A stretch of DNA of 6,293 bases from Acidobacteriota bacterium (GTDB lineage: Bacteria; Acidobacteriota; Thermoanaerobaculia; Multivoradales; JAHEKO01): NCBI GenBank assembly GCA_030610025.1, contig JAUWSP010000173.1, positions 1 through 6,293 on the forward strand, given 5' to 3'. Every line of letters starts with the position of its first letter. Position 1 is the first letter of the stretch. The position numbers and the translations under genes are program-made. Shown piece after piece: positions 1 to 6,168 of this stretch. Under the pieces are notes generated by a model that saw only the letters and a list, made by a program, of their open reading frames with translations, was not told where the DNA came from and did not search any database.

Positions 1-1288
1 ATCTCACGGTGCCTCCTAGGACGTAGTCCACTTGAAGCTCCTCGCCGATCTGCTGGATCGACTTATCGGTGTCGGCGTAGCGGGCTGCGGTCTGGCGCGA
101 GATTACACCCAGACTGTTGACCGAGGCGAGGCGACCACTGATCTCGTCGGTGATCCCGGCGGCGAAGTACTCGTCCTCGGCTGGCCCCAGATTCTCGAAG
201 GGTAGAACTACAGCCATCATGCGGTCATCGGCTGTGGTTCCAGCAGCCCCGGCCGCAGCAGCTTCCTGACTGGCAGCCGGTATTTCTGCGTCGTCCGATC
301 TCATCAGAAACATCACAAGCGCCAGTGCGACCAGCGCTGCAACGGCCAACCCGATCCACAGCCCCTTGCGCGATCCTGACTCTGGAGTCTCCGGCGGAGC
401 CGTGGGCATCGAGGCGCTGCTCAATCGCGCCACACCAGAGGAGACCTCGAGCTTCAGGCCTTCGAGCTCGGTCTTTACATCTTTGGCGGTTTGGAAGCGC
501 TTCTCGGGATCTTTCTCCATGCATCGCTGCAATACCCGACCTAGGTGATGGGGCAATTCAGCCCGTATTTCGGTGACCGATGGCGGTCGGTCGCGCAGGA
601 TGGCAGAGACCAGGTCGGCCGAGCTCTTACCGCCAAAAGGCCGCTGACCGCTCGCCATCTCGAAGAGCAGCACGCCCAGTGAGAAGATGTCCGTGCGGTG
701 ATCGACGCCTTCGCCCCGCACCTGCTCTGGTGACATGTAGGGCACGGTGCCAACCGCCAGCCCTTCCTGAGTCAACGCCTGGGTGGGCTGCTCGTCCGAG
801 CCTTCCCCCCCCTCCTCCATAGCGAGCTTGGCGAGGCCGAAATCGAGTACCTTCAACCTGCCTTTCTCGGTCACCATGACGTTCGCCGGCTTCAAATCCC
901 GGTGCGTGATGCCTTCTTCGTGAGCTGAGGCCAGGGCGTCGGCGATAGGCACTCCCAGTTCGAATACCTTGTCCAGCGGCATGGCTCCCCGCGACATGAG
1001 CTGGCCGAGGGTCTGACCGTCCACCCACTCCATGGTCAGAAAATGGGTGCCGTCCACCTCCTCGACCGAGTGAATGGTCACGATGTTGGGGTGATTGAGG
1101 GCGGCTACCGATTCGGCTTCCCGCTTGAAGCGGGCCAGGCGCTCAGGATCTGTGGCCATCTCGGCGGGTAGCACCTTGAGTGCCACCTTCCGCTTCAGGG
1201 AGGTGTCCTCGGCGAGATAGACCTCTCCCATTCCGCCCTCGCCGATCTTTTCGAGGATTCGATACTGCGACAGTGTGGTGCCGATCAA
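1..1288 (-). CDS. Membrane-anchored Ser/Thr protein kinase with TolB-like extracytoplasmic domain (C-terminus cut by window edge)
   Basis: The visible 429 residues read without interruption. A Hanks-type kinase domain covers about residues 9-275: glycine loop GEGGMG 16-21, ATP-binding Lys38 in VALK, helix-C Glu57, catalytic HRDLKPAN 129-136 (Asp131), DFG 149-151 and SPE 186-188, so it should be active. A Pro/Ser linker follows, then one membrane segment at about 310-329. From about 357 the sequence (VLPFENL, then [11 protein letters not shown] and [10 protein letters not shown]) matches the TolB-like N-terminal domain often found after such kinases and usually followed by TPR repeats, which would lie beyond the window. 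The kinase should face the cytoplasm and the TolB-like part the outside. The start is TTG at 1288: an in-frame TGA lies 11 codons upstream, no other start codon fits, and AAAGGCGG sits 7 bases before it. A run of eight G occurs in the activation-loop region. Substrate and signal are unknown. Confidence 0.93.
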   Translation of the reverse strand, partial: MIGTTLSQYRILEKIGEGGMGEVYLAEDTSLKRKVALKVLPAEMATDPERLARFKREAESVAALNHPNIVTIHSVEEVDGTHFLTMEWVDGQTLGQLMSRGAMPLDKVFELGVPIADALASAHEEGITHRDLKPANVMVTEKGRLKVLDFGLAKLAMEEGGEGSDEQPTQALTQEGLAVGTVPYMSPEQVRGEGVDHRTDIFSLGVLLFEMASGQRPFGGKSSADLVSAILRDRPPSVTEIRAELPHHLGRVLQRCMEKDPEKRFQTAKDVKTELEGLKLEVSSGVARLSSASMPTAPPETPESGSRKGLWIGLAVAALVALALVMFLMRSDDAEIPAASQEAAAAGAAGTTADDRMMAVVLPFENLGPAEDEYFAAGITDEISGRLASVNSLGVISRQTAARYADTDKSIQQIGEELQVDYVLGGTVR

Positions 1289-1295
1289 GGGACTA

Positions 1296-1303
1296 CCGCC
1301 TTT
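1296..1303 (-). promoter_or_regulatory. Shine-Dalgarno deciding the TTG start of the left kinase
   Basis: The minus strand reads AAAGGCGG, one mismatch from AAAGGAGG, with 7 bases between it and TTG at 1288. The reading frame is closed just upstream by TGA, so this site supports TTG as the true start rather than the methionine of the glycine loop, which would destroy the kinase fold. Confidence 0.7.
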
Positions 1304-1341
1304 CTGGTTCCAACCGAACCTTCATCTCGGATTGGCACCCG

Positions 1342-1347
1342 ATTATA
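1342..1347 (-). promoter_or_regulatory. Candidate -10 box (TATAAT) for the left kinase
   Basis: A perfect TATAAT is present on the minus strand, placing transcription start near 1335 and giving a leader of about 47 bases before the TTG start. No recognisable TTGACA-like -35 element is found at 16-18 bases upstream, so the promoter may be activator-dependent, or the box may be a chance match, though TATAAT is uncommon in such GC-rich sequence. Confidence 0.4.
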
Positions 1348-1420
1348 GCGACCTGCTTTGCCTGCCTGGCTTTCTCCCGGCGAGCCTGCCCTCTCTCTCT
1401 CCGCCCGGCACAGGTTGTAG

Positions 1421-1435
1421 GACATCAAGACATCA
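1421..1435. repeat. Short tandem direct repeat GACATCA-A-GACATCA
   Basis: Two identical 7-base units with an 8-base period lie in the divergent region between the left kinase and the transporter. The spacing is shorter than one helical turn, and no known regulator is matched. It could be an operator half-site pair or chance; there is a (CT)5 run at 1391-1400 a little to the left. Nothing else clear is seen in this 240-base intergenic stretch apart from the kinase promoter signals and a 10-base palindrome at 1506-1515. Confidence 0.25.
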
Positions 1436-1528
1436 CACCCGGCTCGACTCCAGGCTGCCGGATCGACAAGAATGGTCTGCGCCCGATCTGATGGGCTCGA
1501 ACTGAGCGGTACCGCGAGATCTCACTCC

Positions 1529-2476
1529 ATGCCAGCCAATCACCAACCCCGACTGAGCCTCGAAGCCTCGACCCTTCTCGCCTACGCGACGGTCAGCCTC
1601 TTGTGGGGTTCGACCTATCTCGCCATTCGCATCGGTGTGCAGCACATGCCGCCGGCCACCCTGGCCGCGAGCCGATTCTTGATGGCCGGCCTGCTCATGC
1701 TGGCCTACGCTCGTCTGAGCAGCCGTCCCCTGCCGACCCGATTTGTGGACTGGCGCGCCAATATCATTGCCGGCCTGCTCATGCTGGCCGGCGGCAATGG
1801 GCTGGTGGTCTGGGCCGAACAGTTCATCGTGTCGGGCCTCGCTTCGATCTTCATCATCACCGCGCCGCTCTGGATGGTGCTCTTTGCGGCCGTCCTTCCC
1901 GGTCCGCGCTATCGCCCGACTGCCGTCCAGCTCGTCGGTCTGCTGGTGGGTTTCGCAGCTGCGGCCAGTCTCGTAGGAGTCGACCTCGAAGAGCTGCGCA
2001 GCGCCGACTGGCGAGGGCCGGTAGCCCTTGTCGCAGCGGCCGCTTCCTGGGCTTTGGGCACGGTCTACTGGCAGCGCCAGCCGATCTCGAGTGGCCCGGT
2101 TGTCAACGCCGCGCTGCAAATGCTGGCCGGCGGTACAGCCTTGGCCGTCGCCGCCCTGGTGCGGGGCGAGTGGCAGCAGTTCGAGCCCAGTTGGCAGGGC
2201 TTCGGGGCTGTTGTCTACCTGGACATCTTCGGATCGATCGTGGACTTCACCGACTAAGTGTACCTTCTCGACCACTGGCCCGCACCGATCATCGGCACCA
2301 GTAGCTACCTCAATGTGGTCGTTGCCGTGTTTCTGGGCTGGCTGATCCTGAACGAGACCGTCACGGGGCGGATGATCGTCACCACCGGCGTGATCTTCGC
2401 TGCCGTGGCCATGGTCCGAGCTTCCAAGCCCGTGGACCTGACACGGAGCCCCGACGACACGACTGACGGAACCTGA
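1529..2476 (+). pseudogene. EamA/DMT-superfamily permease interrupted by an in-frame TAA
   Basis: The frame encodes a ten-helix drug/metabolite transporter of the EamA family, whose members export small metabolites or amino acids; the substrate cannot be read here. Residues 1-242 cover eight hydrophobic segments (about 14-34, 42-61, 78-96, 99-122, 132-150, 164-181, 189-211, 223-242), with the family motif WGSTYLAIR at 26-34. TAA at 2255-2257 then stops translation inside helix 8, where the family normally has A-Y before VYLL. The same frame continues directly with VYLLDHWPAP and two more helices (about 252-274 and 280-298) to TGA at 2474-2476. The total of 315 positions is the normal family length, so one nonsense change splits an otherwise complete gene. 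In the 3' part two commonly conserved prolines are replaced (YLNV for YLNP, NETV for NEPV). The ATG at 1529 begins close to helix 1; an in-frame ATG at 1472 is possible but adds 19 unhelpful residues. A GTG follows the TAA immediately, so a separate 72-residue fragment might be made. Confidence 0.8.
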
Positions 2477-2483
2477 CAGTCAC

Positions 2484-2521
2484 TGGGCCTAGCCTCCGGA
2501 CAACCAAGGAGGCCAGACCCA
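2484..2521 (+). promoter_or_regulatory. Hairpin enclosing the Shine-Dalgarno of the small membrane protein gene
   Basis: GCCTCC (2492-2497) pairs with GGAGGC (2508-2513) across a 10-base loop. Beyond single mismatches the stem continues with CT/AG (2489-2490 with 2515-2516) and TGGG/CCCA (2484-2487 with 2518-2521), giving 12 of 14 paired positions. The AAGGAGG ribosome site at 2506-2512 lies largely in the 3' arm, and the A of the ATG pairs too. There is no T tract, so it does not look like a terminator. A translational on/off structure is inferred. Confidence 0.4.
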
Positions 2522-2724
2522 TGCGACGTTTCTTGACCTACTGGACGCTCACCTTCCTGCTCTTCCTGCCCTCCTGGGGCCTGACAGCCCTGCGTGGCCT
2601 GGCAAGCCCTGTCGATCTGCTGTGGACCGCGGCCCTGGCAGGCTCATTGGCAGGGCTGGCCGCCTTCGGCCGACCTACCGAAGCAGCCGGCTCTGTGAGC
2701 CGCAGCACCGGCGGCGCCGGATAA
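2521..2724 (+). CDS. Small two-helix membrane protein, family not recognised
   Basis: A 67-residue product that I do not recognise. It starts with MRRF and has a hydrophobic stretch at about 4-25 containing L-L-F-L-P-S-W-G, a second at about 31-50 (LLWTAALAGSLAGLAAF), and a short polar Ser/Gly-rich tail with no further structure. Positive charges at the N-terminus suggest N-inside topology for the first helix; an uncleaved signal anchor is an alternative. The best evidence for a real gene is the textbook AAGGAGG at 2506-2512, 8 bases before the ATG. It lies 44 bases downstream of the broken transporter on the same strand and 77 bases before the TPR kinase, so co-transcription with either is possible but unproven. 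Confidence 0.6.
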   Translation: MRRFLTYWTLTFLLFLPSWGLTALRGLASPVDLLWTAALAGSLAGLAAFGRPTEAAGSVSRSTGGAG

Positions 2725-2780
2725 GGTAGAGAGTTCTTTCAGTTGTAACAGCTCCAGCCAGAGCGCAGGTTCGCACGGTC

Positions 2781-2789
2781 TGCTATCTT
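2781..2789 (+). promoter_or_regulatory. Candidate extended -10 element for the kinase-sigma operon
   Basis: TGC-TATCTT fits an extended -10 (TGn followed by a TATAAT-like hexamer with one mismatch). It ends 12 bases before the ATG at 2802, so transcription would start about 5-7 bases before the gene. No Shine-Dalgarno exists in that space, which is consistent with a leaderless or nearly leaderless message. No good -35 element is visible at the usual distance. Confidence 0.35.
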
Positions 2790-2801
2790 TGCGCCCCTGA
2801 A

Positions 2802-5588
2802 ATGACGCGAGCACCGAATCCCGATCGGGACAACTGGGCGCGGGTTGCGAGAATCCTCGACAAGGTTCTCGACGACGCCGGAGAAGCGGATCGCGAGTCG
2901 ATCCTGCAGGAGGAGTGCGGAGACGACACAGAGCTCCGACGAGAAGTCGACGAGCTCCTCGCCGCTGCCGGGGACCAGGACGATCTACTGGAGCGACCGC
3001 TCGGCGAGGGTACCCCCGATCTTCTCGAGGGCCTGGCGAGCGATCTCCAAGGTACCCTCGACAGTGACCTGGCCGGACGAACCATCGATCGCTATCGGCT
3101 ACTCGAGGTACTGGGACGCGGCGGCATGGGTGTCGTCTATCTCGCCGAGCGCGCTGACGAGCACTTCGAGAAGCGAGTCGCTCTCAAGCTCATGCCCCGG
3201 GGCCTGGAGACGCCGGAGAAGGAGCGGCGCTTCCTCATCGAGCGGCAGATCCTGGCCCGTCTCGAGCATCCCGGTATTGCACGGCTCCTCGATGGTGGGG
3301 TCACGGACGAGGGTTTTCCCTACCTCGTCATGGAGCATGTCGATGGCGGACCCATCGACGACTATTGCCGCGATCGTCGGCTGTCGATCCGAGACCGCCT
3401 CGAGCTCATGGAAGAGGTCTGTGCTGCGGCCCAGTATGCCCATCAGAATCTCGTCGTTCACCGTGATCTCAAACCCAGCAACATCCTGGTGACGCCCGAG
3501 GGCGAGGTCAAACTGCTGGATTTCGGCGTCGGCAAGATCCTCGAAGAGACCGAAGACGCTCCGACAACCGCCTTTCAGCCCTTGACTCCCGAGTACGCCT
3601 CCCCAGAGCAGATCCAGAATCGTGCTGTTTCCACAGCCACCGATGTCTACTCCCTGGGGGTGCTGCTGTACCGGCTCCTGACCGGGACGACCCCCCACCG
3701 TCTCGGCAACTCCACTTCCGGTGGACCCATGGCGGAAAAGGCCGAGACCCGCACGACACCACCGAGCCGAGCCATCGAAGCAGCTTCAGACGTCGCGGTC
3801 CAAGAGGCTCCTCCCCTATCGAGGCAGCGACTCAGAAGACGCCTCGAAGGCGATCTCGACACCATCGCTCTCAAGGCGCTGCGCAAGGAGCCAGAGAGAC
3901 GCTACGCAACCGTCGGCGAGTTGGCCGATGATATCGAACGGCACCTCGGGGGACGTCCGATCCATGCCCGCCGCAGCACCTGGCGGTACCGGGCCGGGAA
4001 GTTCGTCAACCGGCATCGCTTGGGCGTTGCGGCGGCGGCCCTGGTCACTCTTTTGGTGGGAGCCGGTGTCGCCATGATCGCCTGGCAGGGCCAGCTAGCC
4101 GCCCGTGAACGCGACCGCGCCCGGATCGAAGCAGCACGCGCCGAGCGAGTCTCCGATCTCCTGAGTAGCATTTTCGACGCGGCCAACCCACGCAGAGAAG
4201 AAGGTGAGCAGATCACAGCTCGAGATCTTCTCGATCAGGCCGAGACGCGAATCCGTGACGAGTTGGCCGACGAGCCCCAGCTGCAGAGCCAGCTCCTGGA
4301 GGTCATGAGTCGCGCTTACACGGGTATCGGGGACTTCGACAAGGCCGTGGACCTCGCCAGTGCTTCGGTCTCCTCCCTACGAGCCGAGGGCTCCGAGAGC
4401 AACCTGGAGCTGGCCAAGAGCCTGACCACCCTCGGCGCCATCCACTTCGCCCGGGGCGAATACGACGAGGCCGATGAGGTCCTCATGGAGGCGGTGGAGC
4501 TTCACGAGGCCGAAGATCCCGTCTCGACCGAAGACCTGGCCGTGACGCTGGGACATCTGGCTACGCTGCGAAACCAAATGGGTGAAGCCAACGAGGCAGA
4601 GTCGATTCTCCGTAGAACCCTAGCCATCTGGCAAGAACGAGGTGACGAAGAACAGGCTGCTCTGACCACCCACACACTGGCCACGACTCTAGAGAACCGT
4701 GGGGAGTTCCAAACTGCTCTCGAGCTCAAGCAGGAGTCTCTCGAGACTCTGCGTCGGCTGTACGGCGATGAAAACCCGGTCGTCGCCCAGCTCAAGAACA
4801 ATCTCGCCTTCAACCTCCACAGTTCCGGTCGATTCGAGGAAGCCGAGCAGCTCTACTACCAGGCACTCGCGGTGAGCGAGCGCCGGCTCGGCTCGGAGCA
4901 CGTCGAGGTCGCGGAGGTGCTGAGCAACATCGGCCGGCTGATGATGGATCAGGGACGTTACAGCGAGGCCGAGCCTCTCACGCTGAGGGCAGCCGAGATC
5001 ATGCAGACTTCGGTCGCCGAAGACCACTTCCAGCGCATCGCTTGCGAGATCAACCTGGCCAGTTGTCAGTCCTCCCTCGGCCAGGTCGACGAGGCCGTTG
5101 CCGCATATCGCTCGACATTGGCCCGCTTCGATCGACTCCTCGGAGAAGCGCACCCGGCGAGTGCCCGAGTCAAGAGCCTCCTCGCGCAGTCGCTGCACCG
5201 ACGCGGCGATCTGGAGGAGGCCGAGCAGCTCCTGCTGGACGCTCTCGAAGTGCAGCGAGAGGGCGGCAGTGGACTCCATCTGGCCGACTCGTTGGTCGGC
5301 CTTGGAAGCGTCTGGAACGATGAGGGGCGGGCAGAAGAAGCCGAAGTCGTTTTCCTCGAGGGCTTGGAAGCGAGGCAAGCCGAGCTCGATCCCGACCACT
5401 GGTTGATTGGCGAAGCCCACGCCGAGCTCGCTGGCGCGCTGCTTCAGTTGGGTCGTGACGAGGAAGCCGTCGCCCTGTTCTCCGAGGGCATAGAGCTTCT
5501 CAGCGGGCTTCCTCCAGACGACGTCTGGCTGCATAATCGGGTAGCGAGTCTCGGCGAGCAGCTCGCTAGCCACGGGAGAGAAAATTGA
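2802..5588 (+). CDS. Membrane-anchored Ser/Thr protein kinase with C-terminal TPR array
   Basis: A 928-residue kinase. Residues 1-95 form an acidic helical extension (WARVARILDKVLD, then LRREVDELLAA) typical of TPR-kinases from sigma-factor-linked loci. The kinase domain runs from about 98 to 380: GRGGMG 105-110, Lys129 in VALK, helix-C Glu147, HRDLKPSN 220-227 (Asp222), DFG 240-242 and SPE 267-269. All catalytic residues are present; the DFG is followed by VGK rather than the usual IAK or LAK. A long polar insert (about 298-345) lies in the C-lobe. A membrane helix spans about 407-427, after the basic WRYRAGKFVNRHR. A charged coiled segment follows, then about ten TPR units of roughly 40 residues from 492 to 902 (for example GRFEEAEQLYYQAL at 676-689). 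TPRs bind protein partners and are probably extracytoplasmic if the basic flank is inside, though basic residues on both sides leave topology open. ATG 2802 is the only nearby start and lacks a Shine-Dalgarno. The gene overlaps the sigma factor downstream, which is its most likely target. Confidence 0.95.
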   Translation: MTRAPNPDRDNWARVARILDKVLDDAGEADRESILQEECGDDTELRREVDELLAAAGDQDDLLERPLGEGTPDLLEGLASDLQGTLDSDLAGRTIDRYRLLEVLGRGGMGVVYLAERADEHFEKRVALKLMPRGLETPEKERRFLIERQILARLEHPGIARLLDGGVTDEGFPYLVMEHVDGGPIDDYCRDRRLSIRDRLELMEEVCAAAQYAHQNLVVHRDLKPSNILVTPEGEVKLLDFGVGKILEETEDAPTTAFQPLTPEYASPEQIQNRAVSTATDVYSLGVLLYRLLTGTTPHRLGNSTSGGPMAEKAETRTTPPSRAIEAASDVAVQEAPPLSRQRLRRRLEGDLDTIALKALRKEPERRYATVGELADDIERHLGGRPIHARRSTWRYRAGKFVNRHRLGVAAAALVTLLVGAGVAMIAWQGQLAARERDRARIEAARAERVSDLLSSIFDAANPRREEGEQITARDLLDQAETRIRDELADEPQLQSQLLEVMSRAYTGIGDFDKAVDLASASVSSLRAEGSESNLELAKSLTTLGAIHFARGEYDEADEVLMEAVELHEAEDPVSTEDLAVTLGHLATLRNQMGEANEAESILRRTLAIWQERGDEEQAALTTHTLATTLENRGEFQTALELKQESLETLRRLYGDENPVVAQLKNNLAFNLHSSGRFEEAEQLYYQALAVSERRLGSEHVEVAEVLSNIGRLMMDQGRYSEAEPLTLRAAEIMQTSVAEDHFQRIACEINLASCQSSLGQVDEAVAAYRSTLARFDRLLGEAHPASARVKSLLAQSLHRRGDLEEAEQLLLDALEVQREGGSGLHLADSLVGLGSVWNDEGRAEEAEVVFLEGLEARQAELDPDHWLIGEAHAELAGALLQLGRDEEAVALFSEGIELLSGLPPDDVWLHNRVASLGEQLASHGREN
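5574..5580 (+). promoter_or_regulatory. Shine-Dalgarno and TTGA stop-start overlap coupling kinase to sigma factor
   Basis: GGGAGAG lies 4 bases before the TTG at 5585 (its GGAG core is 6 bases away). The start TTG (5585-5587) overlaps the kinase stop TGA (5586-5588) as TTGA, the weak-start version of the common ATGA overlap. The arrangement supports the TTG start and suggests translational coupling, keeping sigma factor synthesis tied to the kinase. Confidence 0.65.
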
Positions 5589-6151
5589 AGCAGGGCGACA
5601 TCACGCAGCTCCTTATCGCATATCGCGAAGGGGATCCAGAGGCCTTCAAAAGCCTCGTGCCCCTGGTGTATGAGGATCTGAAGCGGATAGCCCACCAGCA
5701 GCTCAATCGGCTGCGTCCCGGCCAGACGATCGACACGACGGCCCTGGTACACGAGGCCTACCTGAACATGGTGGATCAGACGCGCGTCCAGGTCAGTGAT
5801 CGCAACCACTTCTACGCCATCTCGGCGCGTGCGATGCGTCAGATCCTCGTCGACTACGCTCGCCGGAAGTCCGCAGCCAAGCGGGGTTCCGGAATCCCGC
5901 CGATCCCGCTGGACAAAGTCCAGATCGGCGAGGCTCGACAGGCTGATCTGATCCTGAGCCTGGATCAGGCCTTGGAGAAACTCGGTGACCTCGACGGTCG
6001 CCTGGCGCGGGTCTTCGATTGCCGCTACTTCGCCGGGCTCACGCCGCAGGAGACGGCCGACGCCCTCGACATCTCCCTACGGACCGCACAACGCGACTGG
6101 TCGAAGAGCAAAGCCTGGTTGCGACGCGAGATGTCAGCCGAGTCGCTCTAG
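5585..6151 (+). CDS. ECF-family RNA polymerase sigma factor (TIGR02999 / Sigma70_ECF type)
   Basis: A 188-residue sigma factor, the usual length for the group. Region 2 covers about 5-95, with the family-specific stretch TTALVHEAYLNMVD at 51-64 and HFYAISARAMRQILVDYARRK at 75-95 for core binding and -10 recognition. A variable linker (about 96-122) follows, then region 4 at about 124-183, with a helix-turn-helix at LTPQETADALDISLRTAQRD (152-171) for -35 recognition. The subfamily assignment comes from recalled family consensus, not a search. There is no C-terminal extension, and no anti-sigma gene is visible beside it. Its overlap with the kinase upstream suggests control by phosphorylation instead. 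Where most ECF factors carry the acidic D-A-E-D signature of region 2.2, this protein has D50-T51-T52-A53. Translation starts at TTG; no upstream alternative fits as well. Confidence 0.93.
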   Translation: MKQGDITQLLIAYREGDPEAFKSLVPLVYEDLKRIAHQQLNRLRPGQTIDTTALVHEAYLNMVDQTRVQVSDRNHFYAISARAMRQILVDYARRKSAAKRGSGIPPIPLDKVQIGEARQADLILSLDQALEKLGDLDGRLARVFDCRYFAGLTPQETADALDISLRTAQRDWSKSKAWLRREMSAESL

Positions 6152-6168
6152 AGCAAGCTCTCAACGAT

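Noticed and set aside
1391..1400. (CT)5 dinucleotide run as a phase-variation tract.
   Set aside because: It is short, lies outside any gene and is too far from the candidate -10 box to change promoter spacing.
1506..1515. Perfect 10-base palindrome GCGGTACCGC, 13 bases before the transporter ATG.
   Set aside because: Several 10-base palindromes are expected by chance in a window this size, and there is no second copy or known operator match.
1472..1528. ATG at 1472 as the transporter start.
   Set aside because: It adds 19 residues unlike any transporter N-terminus, while ATG 1529 leads directly into the first membrane helix. Neither has a strong ribosome site, so some doubt remains.
1433..2275. 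A 280-codon open frame on the minus strand opposite the transporter.
   Set aside because: It is antisense to a convincing ten-helix transporter frame, its product is low-complexity and rich in Gly, Arg, His and Gln, and no domain is recognisable. It is a high-GC shadow frame.
4689..5573. A 294-codon open frame on the minus strand opposite the TPR region.
   Set aside because: The sense strand encodes regular TPR repeats with all helices preserved. The antisense product shows no recognisable domain and mirrors the repeat composition.
6145..6161. Palindromic sequence GCTCTAGAGC and the overlapping AGAGC-AA-GCTCT at the end of the sigma factor gene as a terminator.
   Set aside because: The stem is only five base pairs with a two-base loop and no T tract follows, so it cannot be called a terminator.
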